From: Paucisalibacillus globulus
Lineage (GTDB): Bacteria; Bacillota; Bacilli; Bacillales; Amphibacillaceae
DNA length: 64,000 nt
NCBI RefSeq assembly: GCF_900184735.1
Contig: NZ_LT855389.1
Location: forward strand, 41,663-105,662
Direction of reading: 5' to 3'
A program made the translations under genes and the position numbers. Positions 29,418 to 38,904 of this stretch are shown here, in pieces (position 1 is the stretch's first letter; each line of letters starts with the position of its first letter). The notes beneath the pieces are model-generated. The model saw only the letters and a list, made by a program, of their open reading frames with translations, did not search any database and had not been told where the DNA came from.

Positions 29418-30086
29418 TTATCTTTTATCCAATTTCTTAGTAATCAAGTCACCAATAAATTGGAAAATGAAAACAATAATAATGATTAATACTGTACAAA
29501 CAAACACAACGTCAAAATCTCGTCGTACAAATCCATGATAATAGGCGAAATCTCCTAGTCCACCAGCACCGATAACCCCAGCAACTGCCGTGTATCCAAT
29601 TAGTGCGATTGCTGTTACGGTTGCTCCAGAAACTAGAGCAGGCATTGATTCAGGTAATAACACTTTAAAGATAATTGTTTTTGTTTTCGCCCCCATCGAT
29701 TGTGCAGCTTCTATTACTCCTCTATCCACTTCACGTAAACCGATTTCTACTAACCTCGCATAGAATGGAGCAGAACCAATAATTAAAGCAGGTAAAGCCG
29801 CGTTCGACCCTCTAAATGTACCCATTAAAAAGGTTGTGAAAGGTATTAACAACAAAATTAAGATGATAAAAGGAATAGCTCTGAATATATTTACGATTGT
29901 TGCTACAATTAAATTTAAACCCTTATTCTCCCATAGATTCTCACTAGAGGTTAAATAAAGTAAGAGGCCTAATATAATTCCAAAAATAACTGTTCCTACT
30001 AGTGCCAGAAGTGTCATATAAAATGTTTCCCCTGTTGCGACGATGAGTTCTTCCAGTACTACGTTAGGGAATAATTCCTTAAGCAT
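29418..30086 (-). CDS. metP: Methionine ABC transporter permease MetP
   Basis: 222 residues, five or so membrane segments, of the MetI/MetP family. The EAA loop, which contacts the ATPase, is EAAQSMGAKTKTIIFKVLLP. It forms the membrane channel for MetN and MetQ. Its start overlaps the metN end by 8 bp. Confidence 0.94.
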   Translation of the reverse strand: MLKELFPNVVLEELIVATGETFYMTLLALVGTVIFGIILGLLLYLTSSENLWENKGLNLIVATIVNIFRAIPFIILILLLIPFTTFLMGTFRGSNAALPALIIGSAPFYARLVEIGLREVDRGVIEAAQSMGAKTKTIIFKVLLPESMPALVSGATVTAIALIGYTAVAGVIGAGGLGDFAYYHGFVRRDFDVVFVCTVLIIIIVFIFQFIGDLITKKLDKR

Positions 30087-31101
30087 GGGCTAAAACCTCC
30101 ACTTCTACTGAGGTTTTCTCTTTGATAAAATGAATTGTATTCTTTACCTCATTTTGCTCGCCATTGATTTGGACAATTAATGTACCATAGGCACCTAATT
30201 TGGTCTGTGTAATCTTCCCTTGAAGTATGTTCACTTCTATATTGAATTCTTTGGATATATTACTAATTAGGGCTTGGTTTGCCGATTCCCCTACAAAATG
30301 TAATCGAACAAGCTCACCAGTTGTATGATCTACTAATAATTGTTCTAAATCTCCATCTTGATTTCCCATCACTTGCTCTACAAATTTCTTAGTTACCGGC
30401 TGCTTAGGTTTTAGGAACACATCTAGGACTTCACCTTTTTCAACAATTTTTCCATTTTCCATTACCGCAACCCGATTACATATCTTCCTGATGACATGCA
30501 TTTCATGAGTAATCAGAATGATGGTTAACCCAAGTCTCTCGTTAATATCAACTAGTAGGTCTAGTATTGAATTTGTAGTCTCTGGATCTAGAGCAGATGT
30601 TGCCTCATCACAGAGTAATACTTTTGGATTATTAGCTAATGCTCTAGCTATACCAACCCTCTGCTTTTGACCTCCACTCAACTGCGAGGGATAAGCATTT
30701 TCTCTACCTGATAGCCCCACTAGGTCAATTAACTCATTTACTCGCTTTTCTCTTTCCTCTACAGATACTCCAGCTATCTCTAACGGAAATGCTATATTTT
30801 CACTTACTGTTCTTGACCAGAGTAAGTTGAAATGCTGAAATATCATACCTATATTCTGCCTAGCAACTCGAAGTTTATCTTTACTAAGAGCAGTTATTTC
30901 TTGTTCGCCGATTGTTATTTTACCTGAAGTTGGTTCTTCTAAACGATTTAACAGCCTAATCAATGTACTTTTCCCAGCGCCACTATAACCAATCACACCA
31001 AATATTTCACCATCTTGTATGGTTAAATCTAGATTATCTACTGCAGTAATTTGTTTTTGATTGAGACGGAATATTTTCGACAGTCCTTCAATGGATATCA
31101 C
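30079..31101 (-). CDS. metN: Methionine ABC transporter ATPase MetN
   Basis: 340 residues. Walker A is GYSGAGKST, the signature LSGGQKQRVGIARAL, Walker B LLCDEATSALDPET and the switch histidine in ILITHEMH. After about residue 260 comes the NIL (ACT-like) domain that binds methionine and gives feedback inhibition in E. coli MetN. It is the first gene after the SAM riboswitch. Confidence 0.95.
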   Translation of the reverse strand: MISIEGLSKIFRLNQKQITAVDNLDLTIQDGEIFGVIGYSGAGKSTLIRLLNRLEEPTSGKITIGEQEITALSKDKLRVARQNIGMIFQHFNLLWSRTVSENIAFPLEIAGVSVEEREKRVNELIDLVGLSGRENAYPSQLSGGQKQRVGIARALANNPKVLLCDEATSALDPETTNSILDLLVDINERLGLTIILITHEMHVIRKICNRVAVMENGKIVEKGEVLDVFLKPKQPVTKKFVEQVMGNQDGDLEQLLVDHTTGELVRLHFVGESANQALISNISKEFNIEVNILQGKITQTKLGAYGTLIVQINGEQNEVKNTIHFIKEKTSVEVEVLAHA

Positions 31102-31186
31102 CAGAGCATCCCTCCTATTTCTATGATGTACTATTCGTTATTCCACATTCGTTTAACTTCGAGAACACAGAATATTTTATTACAAA

Positions 31187-31361
31187 CAAAAAACGCCTTT
31201 CTGTAAGAGAACAGAAAGACGTAATAATATATATTAGATCTTCACGTTCTCTCATCTTTCAAAGCTAATGCTTTGTAGGACTTAGCACCTTTTTCAAACA
31301 CGAATGTTTGAAGGTTGCCGCGGTTTCATAGGGCCTTTCCCTCCACCGCTCTGGATAAGAG
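31187..31361 (-). promoter_or_regulatory. SAM-I riboswitch (S box) with terminator
   Basis: On the minus strand the S-box blocks occur in order: CTCTTATCCAGAGCGGTGGA, GGGAAAGGCCCTATGAAACC, CGGCAACC, AAGGTGCTAAGTCC and GAAAGATGAGAG. A terminator follows (CGTCTTTCTG with CAGAAAGGCGTTTTTTG, 31187-31222). When S-adenosylmethionine is abundant the terminator forms and metNPQ is off. Confidence 0.97.
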
Positions 31362-31393
31362 ATAAATCATTTATTCAATTTTCGATAAAACTA

Positions 31394-31422
31394 ACTATAG
31401 CACCAGAGTAAATATGTGTCAA
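31394..31422 (-). promoter_or_regulatory. Promoter of the metNPQ riboswitch transcript
   Basis: Minus-strand TTGACA and TATAGT with a 17-bp spacer, about 35 bp upstream of the riboswitch 5' end. Confidence 0.85.
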
Positions 31423-31440
31423 CCATAAAAAGAAATTTTT

Positions 31441-31758
31441 TTAAATATTTTCTTTAAATAACTCTGGTTGGTATTCTAATAGATAACTATAAATATTAGG
31501 TATAGAGTGAAACACATATACTTTTTCACGAATTATATTATCTTTTTTTATTAACAGGCAGGGAACACTTTCTATTTTGTTGTCCTGCATAAATTCAGGA
31601 AAAAATGATGCATTCATTTCATAGAAAACATCTGTCTTGTGCACACTTTCTATCTTTTCCAACATGGTTCTTGCTAGATGGCAGGTTCCACAAAAAGGTG
31701 TATAAATATATAGTAACAAATCTTTTTCTTCTAATGTTTCCTCGTTTAATTGCTTCAA
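31441..31758 (-). CDS. yusE: Thioredoxin-family protein YusE
   Basis: 105 residues with a thioredoxin active site CGTC (TPFCGTCHLARTM) near residue 23 and the cis-proline region in IESVPCLLI. It resembles B. subtilis YusE by sequence and position. Cytosolic thiol-disulfide exchange is the likely role; the target is unknown. It is 19 bp downstream of yusF. Confidence 0.87.
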   Translation of the reverse strand: MKQLNEETLEEKDLLLYIYTPFCGTCHLARTMLEKIESVHKTDVFYEMNASFFPEFMQDNKIESVPCLLIKKDNIIREKVYVFHSIPNIYSYLLEYQPELFKENI

Positions 31759-31777
31759 AAAATCACCTACCTGTAAG

Positions 31778-32134
31778 CTAGACTAAATAATGAGGATTGA
31801 CTGAAATTTGCTTACCAAGTAATAGCATAGCTAATATTCTTTCCGGTGTAGCTGCAACTTCACGGTATTCACTACTTACATAAATATGCTCTGCATGTGG
31901 TAATTCAAGAGAAAGCTGCTTTCTAAGCTTCAGCCCGGATTTATCTTCGTCAACAAAAATATAAACATCTTTTTCATCTAATTGATAGGTTTCTAACATT
32001 TCATCAAATCGCTCTATATCAAAGGTTCCATTTGTACAAATAATCGTAACCTGATCTTCAATTACCTTCTCAAGCTGCCTTTTATCAGTTAGCCCCTCCA
32101 CTATTATTACACGTTCAGAATGATGTGAAATCAT
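31778..32134 (-). CDS. yusF: Toprim-domain protein YusF
   Basis: 118 residues consisting of a small Toprim domain: VIIVEGLTDKRQLEKV with its catalytic Glu and VYIFVDEDKSGLKLRK with the DxD-type acidic pair. It belongs to the small-primase-like proteins, such as RNase M5-like and OLD-type Toprim families, in B. subtilis called YusF. The substrate is unknown, but RNA or DNA phosphodiester chemistry is expected. It is a probable operon partner of yusE. Confidence 0.87.
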   Translation of the reverse strand: MISHHSERVIIVEGLTDKRQLEKVIEDQVTIICTNGTFDIERFDEMLETYQLDEKDVYIFVDEDKSGLKLRKQLSLELPHAEHIYVSSEYREVAATPERILAMLLLGKQISVNPHYLV

Positions 32135-32206
32135 GATAGATCCCCCTCTATTTGAAAACGCAAGGCGTCATATTAGTACAACTAGATGTCTAGAAATCTT
32201 TGAAAT

Positions 32207-32254
32207 TAAAACTGACTCTTTCCCTTAAAGCAGGAAAAAAGTCAGTGTATAATG
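32207..32254 (-). terminator. Terminator after gcvH
   Basis: Arms ACTGACT and AGTCAGT plus an inner TTTCC/GGAAA pairing, followed by TTTTAATTT on the minus strand. Confidence 0.65.
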
Positions 32255-32264
32255 CAATATCAAA

Positions 32265-32648
32265 TTAGTCTTGCTCAATCAGTTCTTTATAGGCTTCTGA
32301 TGATAATAGTTCATCTAGTTCAGATTCGTTGCTAAGCTCGACAACTATCATCCAAGCATTTTCATAAGGAGATTCATTAACAAGCTCAGGGCTGTCTTCT
32401 AACTCAGTATTAACTTCGACAATTTTCCCACTTACAGGTGCATATAACTCAGATACAGTCTTCACAGATTCAACACTTCCAAATGGCTCATCAACAGAGA
32501 TTTCATCTCCAACCTCTGGAAGTTCAACAAATACGATATCACCTAGTTCATCTTGTGCAAAATCTGTAATACCGATACGAACCGTGTTACCTTCTTTTTT
32601 TACCCATTCATGTTCTTTTGAATATAATAAATCGTTTGGTAAGCTCAT
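32265..32648 (-). CDS. gcvH: Glycine cleavage system H protein
   Basis: 127 residues from the ATG at 32648, with GGAGGG 6 nt upstream; the longer in-frame start lacks this. The lipoylated lysine is in [18 protein letters not shown] (about residue 63). GcvH shuttles the aminomethyl group between the glycine cleavage proteins; in Bacillaceae it also acts as the hub for protein lipoylation. The glycine-cleavage enzymes themselves are not in this window. Confidence 0.96.
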   Translation of the reverse strand: MSLPNDLLYSKEHEWVKKEGNTVRIGITDFAQDELGDIVFVELPEVGDEISVDEPFGSVESVKTVSELYAPVSGKIVEVNTELEDSPELVNESPYENAWMIVVELSNESELDELLSSEAYKELIEQD

Positions 32649-32719
32649 TGTAATCCCTCCGAATAATTGGTTGTACATTTACTATACAACCTATATTTGT
32701 TTATTGCTAGTATTATTAT

Positions 32720-33076
32720 TTAGACCCAGCTACTCTGAAATATTTCTTCTTTAAAACCTAACGTAACCACTTTTCCATCGGTGACAATTGGTCGTTTAAT
32801 AAGCATCCCATCTGAAGCTAAGATCTCTGCCATTTCCTCGTTTGTTGCATCCTGAATCTTCTCTTTTATATTTAATTCACGATACTTCTTACCACTCGTA
32901 TTAAAGAATTTTTTAGCAGGAAGTCCACTTTTTTCAATTAGCTCTAATATTTCTTCCTTGGAAGGTGTTTCTTCCACAATATGTATGCTGTTATAGGAAA
33001 CGTTATGCTCATCAAACCATTTCTTCGCCTTTTTGCATGTTCCACAGTTTGGATACCAGTAAAATGTAAGTGCCAC
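32720..33076 (-). CDS. yusI: ArsC/Spx-family protein YusI
   Basis: 118 residues of the ArsC/Spx superfamily. The N-terminal CGTCKKAKKWFDEH gives a CxxC, and the later RPIVTDGKVVTLGF stretch supplies the conserved Arg-Pro. B. subtilis YusI is its likely orthologue. It could be a glutaredoxin-type reductase; an Spx-like role as RNA-polymerase-binding regulator is less likely because the characteristic RNAP contact is not obvious. Confidence 0.87.
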   Translation of the reverse strand: MALTFYWYPNCGTCKKAKKWFDEHNVSYNSIHIVEETPSKEEILELIEKSGLPAKKFFNTSGKKYRELNIKEKIQDATNEEMAEILASDGMLIKRPIVTDGKVVTLGFKEEIFQSSWV

Positions 33077-33182
33077 AATACCCCTCCTTTATTACTATTA
33101 TATTACCATGATTTGTGTCGAATTATAAGGGGGAACACTTCATTTGCTAAGGCTCTTTCGCAAAGTTAGTTGCAATTGATAG

Positions 33183-33568
33183 AAACTGTGCGGTAACTAG
33201 TTTAATTACAACAGAATTAGTTATTGGGTACAGCTGTACGACACCGCTCCGGCAGAATACTCCGCTTTCCGCGGGCCCGGCCTCAGCCTCCTCGAGGAAA
33301 GTTCACCTCTGCGGGGTCTTCGGACACGTGCTATTCCCGCAGGAGTCTACGTATTCTGCCTGCGCTGGTTTAGGTTTCCTACTTTAAGTTAGCAAATAAT
33401 GATTGTCTTGGTTTTAATTGTTAATCTTTTTTTCACTCAAAACTAGCGTAGGAAATACACGGAGACTCCTGCGGGAGGATAGGCTTCGGTGAGACCCCGC
33501 AGTGCGTATGCGCGAGGAGGCTCACCAGCCGCCCGCGGAAAGCGTAGTGTATTTCCGAAGCGGGTATG
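33183..33568. repeat. Composite palindromic repeat, copy 3, inverted and 3'-truncated
   Basis: The same two-half element as at 3838 and 19360, but in reverse order: half B first (about 33240-33370), half A second (about 33440-33565). The left end AAACTGTGCGG is present; the right end diverges after CGGGTATG, so the outer inverted repeat is lost. Neither half has the ~59-nt insert. It occupies the gap between yusI and the VanZ gene. Confidence 0.85.
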
Positions 33569-33684
33569 ATGTGCTATACAAAATGGGAATTAAAACTATC
33601 TAGCTAATTTTTTTGGAGATTAAATCTAAATCTATTAAATTAAATGCTATACTAGTCTTAATATTAAAAACGTAAGGAGTTAGA

Positions 33685-34218
33685 ATGGATTATATTAACG
33701 ATTTACCAATACTGTTTATTGCAATAACACTCTTCCTATATATACCGTTACGTATCTCGTATCGGAAGAAAATGAAGATTAAAAATAATAAACTCCGAGA
33801 GATTACTTTTATATTACTCATTGCGTATGGAGAAAGCTTACTTTACTTAACCTTATTTCCAACATCATCGGTAGTACCTAATCATGTTTCTATTAATCTA
33901 ATACCATTTAAAACTATTAATTTATACATTAATCACCACCAAGACTTCACACTTCAAGTTATAAACTTATTAGGTAATGTAGTGGTGTTCATTCCAATTG
34001 GAATTTTTGTATTACTGTTACTAAATCGAGTTACATTCTTTAAAGTCTCTTTCATTGGTCTAGGGAGTACATTATTCATTGAAGTAATGCAATTGTTGCT
34101 GTCGATTAACGGGGTGATATCACGTAGTTTTGATGTAGATGATTTAATATTGAATACTGCCGGGGTAATAATTGGATATGCCATCGGTACGCTAGGACGA
34201 AAATTCTTTCCTCTATAG
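33685..34218 (+). CDS. VanZ-family membrane protein
   Basis: 177 residues, with about five membrane segments. The VanZ signature is present: LIPFKTINLY, NLLGNVVVFIPIGIFVLLLL and the FDVDDLILNTAGVIIGY end. VanZ proteins confer low teicoplanin resistance in enterococci, but most chromosomal copies have no known role. AAGGAG precedes the ATG. The gene lies just after a repeat element in an accessory insertion between yusI and fadE. Confidence 0.85.
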   Translation: MDYINDLPILFIAITLFLYIPLRISYRKKMKIKNNKLREITFILLIAYGESLLYLTLFPTSSVVPNHVSINLIPFKTINLYINHHQDFTLQVINLLGNVVVFIPIGIFVLLLLNRVTFFKVSFIGLGSTLFIEVMQLLLSINGVISRSFDVDDLILNTAGVIIGYAIGTLGRKFFPL

Positions 34219-34235
34219 ATACGGAGTGATTATTT

Positions 34236-34718
34236 ATGATAAAAAATGAATTAGTTCTAAGAGACGTAAATGAGGGTGACCTGCCCATATTCTATAGCTA
34301 TCAAACAGATAGAAGTGCAAACTATATGGCAGCATTTACAGCTAAAGATCCATTAGACGAGAAAGCATTCCTGAGGCATTGGAATAAAATCATGTCTGAC
34401 GAAACGGTAATCATCAAGACTATCATAAAAGATAATACAGTAGTTGGCCATATTGCTAAATTTGAAATGTTCGGTTCGCCTGAAATCACCTACTGGTTAG
34501 GAAAAGAACATTGGGGCCAAGGAATAGCCACAGAAGCGTTGAAAATGTTTTTAAATTTGGTTACCATCCGGCCAATATTTGCTCGTGCAGCCAAAGATAA
34601 TTTGGCCTCTTTAAAGGTACTTAATAAATGTGATTTTCAAATTATATCTGAAGATAAGGCTTTTGCAAATGCAAGAGGTATGGTAGTCGAAGAATATGTT
34701 TTAAAACTTAGCAAGTAA
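34236..34718 (+). CDS. GNAT-family N-acetyltransferase
   Basis: 160 residues, of the RimJ/RimL-like GNAT type. The acetyl-CoA binding pattern is in YWLGKEHWGQGIATEALK (Q/R-x-x-G-x-G/A), and ARAAKDNLASLKVLNKCDF is the typical C-terminal motif. The substrate is unknown. It is 17 bp after the VanZ gene and shares its terminator. Confidence 0.87.
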   Translation: MIKNELVLRDVNEGDLPIFYSYQTDRSANYMAAFTAKDPLDEKAFLRHWNKIMSDETVIIKTIIKDNTVVGHIAKFEMFGSPEITYWLGKEHWGQGIATEALKMFLNLVTIRPIFARAAKDNLASLKVLNKCDFQIISEDKAFANARGMVVEEYVLKLSK

Positions 34719-34726
34719 GACAAGAG

Positions 34727-34765
34727 AAAAAAGCTAGAATCTAAAGTGATGTATTCTAGCTTTTT
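34727..34765. terminator. Bidirectional terminator after the GNAT gene
   Basis: Arms AAAAAGCTAGAAT and ATTCTAGCTTTTT with a 12-nt loop, between two convergent genes. Confidence 0.9.
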
Positions 34766-34791
34766 AAAAGAACTTGCCTAACATTACCGAA

Positions 34792-35574
34792 TTAGAAAAA
34801 TTCATAGAGTCCCTCATCAAAATATGAATACTCATCGTTTGAAACTTTATAACGAGTATAGCCCTCATAAAAAGCATTTAGGTACTCTGGATTTTGTTTC
34901 AAACGACCAATCGCTAACGATTCATCGTACCGAGGGTCACCAACTGCCATACCTGAAACATCAATGAACATCTTAACTTCCCCATGAATAACTAAAACAT
35001 TGTCAGTAGTACAGTCTCCATGAATAACAGTTTGCTTTACTGGTAAAGGCTTATGAGATATTAATTTATCTAGTAATTGGATATTTCCATCTACTCCACC
35101 TTGTTCTAAGTTTTGCTCTGCAATCTTTAATTGAACATCTAACCAATTATTGTCATGATTCAACGAGTTGATTGGACCTAATTCATGAAGTTGATTAATA
35201 AAACTACCAAAACTTTTTATTAATGCTAATTTCTCTTGGAAATTTGCATGTTCTAATGCAGTAGTTAATGAGATTCCTTCCTCAAATGACATCAGTAAGT
35301 GGCTTTTGTCCTCTTCCTTTATAAACCCATAGTAATGCGGAACAGATATTTTGGTTTGTTTAACTAATTTCTTCAGTACCTGGGCTTCGGTCTCAAGCCA
35401 CTCCCTATATCTATCCTCAGAAGAGCTTTTCAATATAAAATTCCCTGATAAGGCACTAATCTTTTGTACAATGGAAGTGCAACCTTGTTCTTCTAATTTT
35501 GAAATACTATATATTTCTCCGACAACATTTTCTATTTGTTTAAGTAATTCTTGGTTCAATGGTATCACCCACAC
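34792..35574 (-). CDS. Aminoglycoside-phosphotransferase-family kinase
   Basis: About 255-260 residues. The Brenner motif HGDCTTDNVL and the metal-binding FIDVSGMAVGDPRYDESL are intact, so kinase activity is likely. The substrate is not predictable; choline, homoserine and fructosamine kinases share the fold. The first codon is GTG, but a TTG five codons later is nearer to GGGTGAT and may be the real start. No resistance determinant is claimed. Confidence 0.8.
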   Translation of the reverse strand: MWVIPLNQELLKQIENVVGEIYSISKLEEQGCTSIVQKISALSGNFILKSSSEDRYREWLETEAQVLKKLVKQTKISVPHYYGFIKEEDKSHLLMSFEEGISLTTALEHANFQEKLALIKSFGSFINQLHELGPINSLNHDNNWLDVQLKIAEQNLEQGGVDGNIQLLDKLISHKPLPVKQTVIHGDCTTDNVLVIHGEVKMFIDVSGMAVGDPRYDESLAIGRLKQNPEYLNAFYEGYTRYKVSNDEYSYFDEGLYEFF

Positions 35575-35605
35575 TTTAATTTAAATCAATTGAAGAAAAT
35601 TAGTA

Positions 35606-35636
35606 GAGGAGCTTGATTGTTAAAATCAAGCTCCTC
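35606..35636 (-). terminator. Probable terminator of the fad operon
   Basis: Perfect arms GAGGAGCTTGAT and ATCAAGCTCCTC downstream of fadE; the following T-run is weak. Confidence 0.65.
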
Positions 35637-35664
35637 ACATTTTTAACATCATGAACTCTATTAA

Positions 35665-37449
35665 TTAAACAGTATATTTTTCAGCTTCAATAATTCCTGC
35701 AGCAATCTCACGTTTCTTAGCGATTACATTAGTTGGAGTATGACGAGTCAGTTTGCGAAGTGACGAAAGCATCATACGTAATGTGTCTCCTTCTTCAACT
35801 GCAATTAACGTTTCTTTTGCATCAGCTTCAATTCGGTTGAATGCTTCTTGTACATAAACCTGCGTATAAAGAATCTTTTGTTTATTTTTATCAGCACCAG
35901 TAGCATTGATTGCTTTTTCTGTACGAAGGATTGCACTTTCCATGTTGTAAACTTCCGCAACCATATCTGCAAGATTCACAAGAATTTCTTGTTCTTTTTC
36001 AATCTTTTGCATGTACTTTTGTGCTGCTAATCCAGCACCAAGTAGTACGATCTTCTTCGCATTTCTTAATAGATACTTTTCTTGTTCTAGAGGCTCAGTA
36101 CCTGGCTCTTCTGGCATCATCATCATCAGTTCTTCTTGAAGGCTCATTGCTTTTTGGAATAAAGGTAAGTCACCTTTCATTGCCTTCTTCAACAATGTAC
36201 CTGGAACTAGTAAACGGTTAATTTCGTTTGTACCTTCAAAGATACGGTTGATACGAGAGTCACGGTAGATACGTTCCACTTCATATTCTTGCATAAAACC
36301 ATAACCACCGTGCATTTGCACCGCTTCATCTGCTGCATGGTCAAGTAATTCAGTAGCCATATATTTGTTCATGGAGCACTCAATTTGATATTCAGCAATG
36401 GCACGAGCAATCTCACGACCATCCTTCAATTGTTCATCAGTTAAAGAACCCATACGTTGTTCGAACAATCCAACAGTACGATATACTGCACTTTCGTTCG
36501 CATAAATTTCAGATGCAATTGTTGCAAGCTTTTCTTGAGTTAATGAAAACTTAGAGATCGGTGTGTTAAATTGTTTACGTTGGTTTACATACTGTGTAGC
36601 AACTTCTAGAGCACGTTTTGCCCCTCCTACACCACCAATTGCAAGCTTATAACGACCTACATTCAAAATATTAAAGGCAATAATATGCCCGCGGCCTTTT
36701 TCACCAAGTAGATTTTCTACTGGAACCTCTGCGTCCTCTAAAATTAACGTACGAGTAGAAGATGATTTAATACCCATTTTCTTTTCTTCCGGTCCTGTAG
36801 AAACACCAGGGAAGTCTTTTTCAACAATAAATGCAGAGAAGTGTTCACCATCAATCTTTGCATAAACAACAAATACATCAGCAAAAGCGGAGTTTGTGAT
36901 CCATTGTTTTTCGCCGTTTAATACATAGTGTGTTCCTGCTTCGTTTAATTTAGCAGTTGTTTTGGCACCTAAAGCATCAGAACCTGAACCTGGCTCCGTT
37001 AATGCATATGCTGCGATAAGTTCCCCAGTTGCAAGTTTTGGAAGATATTTTTCTTTTTGTTCTTCATTACCAAAGAATACAATTGGAAGCGATCCGATTC
37101 CTACATGGGCCCCATGAGTAATAGAAAACCCACCAGCACGAGCAAATTTTTCTGTTATTAAGGATGAACTGATTTTATCTAACGCAAGACCACCGTATTC
37201 TTCTGGCACGTCCGCACCTAGTAGGCCAAGTTCACCTGCTTTTTTTAATAGGTCTACAGAATGTTCGAATTCATGGTTTTCTAGTTTTTCTACTAGTGGT
37301 AATACTTCTCCGACGACGAAGTCTTCTGTTGTTTTGGCAATCATTTTGTGTTCGTCTGTGAAGTCTTCTGGAGTAATGATATCTTCTCCTGTTAGGTCTT
37401 CAACTAGGAAGGATCCACCTTTGAATAATCTTTCTTTTGTTTCACTCAT
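35665..37449 (-). CDS. fadE: Acyl-CoA dehydrogenase FadE
   Basis: 594 residues, the length of B. subtilis FadE (YusJ), with an extra C-terminal domain after the standard acyl-CoA dehydrogenase core. FAD and substrate blocks include [37 protein letters not shown] and [20 protein letters not shown]. It catalyses the first step of beta-oxidation. It is the distal gene of the operon; a palindromic repeat of about 125 bp separates it from fadA. Confidence 0.95.
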   Translation of the reverse strand: MSETKERLFKGGSFLVEDLTGEDIITPEDFTDEHKMIAKTTEDFVVGEVLPLVEKLENHEFEHSVDLLKKAGELGLLGADVPEEYGGLALDKISSSLITEKFARAGGFSITHGAHVGIGSLPIVFFGNEEQKEKYLPKLATGELIAAYALTEPGSGSDALGAKTTAKLNEAGTHYVLNGEKQWITNSAFADVFVVYAKIDGEHFSAFIVEKDFPGVSTGPEEKKMGIKSSSTRTLILEDAEVPVENLLGEKGRGHIIAFNILNVGRYKLAIGGVGGAKRALEVATQYVNQRKQFNTPISKFSLTQEKLATIASEIYANESAVYRTVGLFEQRMGSLTDEQLKDGREIARAIAEYQIECSMNKYMATELLDHAADEAVQMHGGYGFMQEYEVERIYRDSRINRIFEGTNEINRLLVPGTLLKKAMKGDLPLFQKAMSLQEELMMMMPEEPGTEPLEQEKYLLRNAKKIVLLGAGLAAQKYMQKIEKEQEILVNLADMVAEVYNMESAILRTEKAINATGADKNKQKILYTQVYVQEAFNRIEADAKETLIAVEEGDTLRMMLSSLRKLTRHTPTNVIAKKREIAAGIIEAEKYTV

Positions 37450-37514
37450 TTTATATACATCCTTTCATTAGAAAGTTAAATTTGTTTAAATCTCGCTATA
37501 CCTTTCTTCCCAAG

Positions 37515-37640
37515 TCCGCGTCCCGTATACACTTCGCTTTCCGCGGGCGGCTGGTGAGCCTCCTCGTGCTAATGCACTGCGGGGTCTCACCTATGCCTAT
37601 CCTCCCGCAGGAGTCTCCGTGTATTCGGGCCGCTCAGTGT
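37515..37640. repeat. Isolated core of the palindromic repeat, inside the fad operon
   Basis: A single hairpin core with CTTTCCGCGGGCGGCTGGTG and CTATCCTCCCGCAGGAGTCT, flanked by short CCGTATACAC/GTGTATTCGGG arms. Neither of the end types found on longer copies is present. It lies in the 264-bp gap between fadA and fadE. Confidence 0.8.
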
Positions 37641-37713
37641 AATTAACAAGTTTAACTAAACTAAAACTATAGTAAAAGCTTTCAATGACTAATTAGTTTA
37701 CCAGCCTACTAAC

Positions 37714-38889
37714 TTACAAGAGTTCGAATACTCCTGCTGCTCCCATTCCGCCGCCGATACACATGGTTACGACTCCGAATTGAATGCCTTTTCGTTTCAT
37801 TTCATAGGCAAGGCTTAGGGTTAGTTTTGTTCCGGTCATGCCTAGAGGGTGGCCTAGTGCAATTGCTCCACCGTTTACGTTTACAATATTTGTGTCTAAA
37901 TCTAGTGCTTGAATTACTCGCACAGATTGGGAAGCAAATGCTTCATTCAGTTCGAATAGTCCAATATCAGATAGACTTAACCCAGCAATTTCTATTGCTT
38001 TTGGAATTGCTTTGACTGGTCCTACCCCCATTATTTCTGGTTCAACTCCTGCAACTGCAAAGGAACGGAATTTCACTAATGGTTTCAGGCCTTCTGCTTC
38101 TGCCTTTTCTCGGTCCATTACCAGAACCGAAGCAGCGCCATCACTCATTTGTGATGAGTTACCAGCTGTAACAGAGCCCCTCACATGGAAGGCTGGGCGT
38201 AGTTTTGCAAGTACATCCATGGTTGTTCCTGCTCTAACACCTTCATCAGTATCGAAGAGGAAGGATTTTTCCTCCACTTTGTTGTTTTTCCCGATAAAAC
38301 GTTCTGTAATTTCTACCGGTACGATTTCCTCTTTAAATTTATCTTCAGCAATTGCTTTTGCCGCCCTCTCATGACTTTGTACAGCGAAGGCATCCTGGTC
38401 TTCTCGAGAGATACCAAAACGATTTGCTACCTCTTCTGCTGTATGTCCCATCCCCATATAATATCCTGGTGCATCAGCTACTAATGTAGGGTTTGGTTTA
38501 ATAACGTGACCTGGCATTGGTACTAGACTCATAGACTCAGCACCACCAGCAATTATTGTGTCACTCGCACCAAGCATAATACGTTCCGATGCGTATGCAA
38601 TACTCTGTAGACCAGAAGAACAATATCGATTAATCGTAATACCTGGTACATCTGTTTTCAGCCCCGCAAGGCCTGCAATGTTACGAGCCATATTCATTCC
38701 TTGCTCTGCTTCCGGAATTGCACAACCAATAATGACATCATCTATATTTCCATCATAACCACCAGCACGTTTCAATGTTTCTTTAATAGTTAATGCTGCT
38801 AAATCATCTGGACGGCTATTTCGTAATGACCCTTTATTTGCTTTTCCTACAGGGGTTCTAGCACCTGCTACTATAACTGCTTCTCTCAT
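37714..38889 (-). CDS. fadA: Acetyl-CoA acyltransferase (3-ketoacyl-CoA thiolase) FadA
   Basis: 391 residues, thiolase. Catalytic residues are visible: the acyl-accepting Cys in NRYCSSGLQSIAYA, the His of GHPLGMTG and the second Cys in VTMCIGGGMG. It carries out the final, thiolytic step of beta-oxidation. It follows fadN by 15 bp and is orthologous to B. subtilis FadA (YusK). Confidence 0.95.
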   Translation of the reverse strand: MREAVIVAGARTPVGKANKGSLRNSRPDDLAALTIKETLKRAGGYDGNIDDVIIGCAIPEAEQGMNMARNIAGLAGLKTDVPGITINRYCSSGLQSIAYASERIMLGASDTIIAGGAESMSLVPMPGHVIKPNPTLVADAPGYYMGMGHTAEEVANRFGISREDQDAFAVQSHERAAKAIAEDKFKEEIVPVEITERFIGKNNKVEEKSFLFDTDEGVRAGTTMDVLAKLRPAFHVRGSVTAGNSSQMSDGAASVLVMDREKAEAEGLKPLVKFRSFAVAGVEPEIMGVGPVKAIPKAIEIAGLSLSDIGLFELNEAFASQSVRVIQALDLDTNIVNVNGGAIALGHPLGMTGTKLTLSLAYEMKRKGIQFGVVTMCIGGGMGAAGVFELL

Positions 38890-38904
38890 TCTATTTCCCC
38901 CTCC

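Noticed and set aside
33685-34718. VanZ, GNAT and the nearby APH-like gene as an antibiotic-resistance island
   Set aside because: All three are broad families with common chromosomal members; there are no mobile-element ends other than the palindromic repeat.
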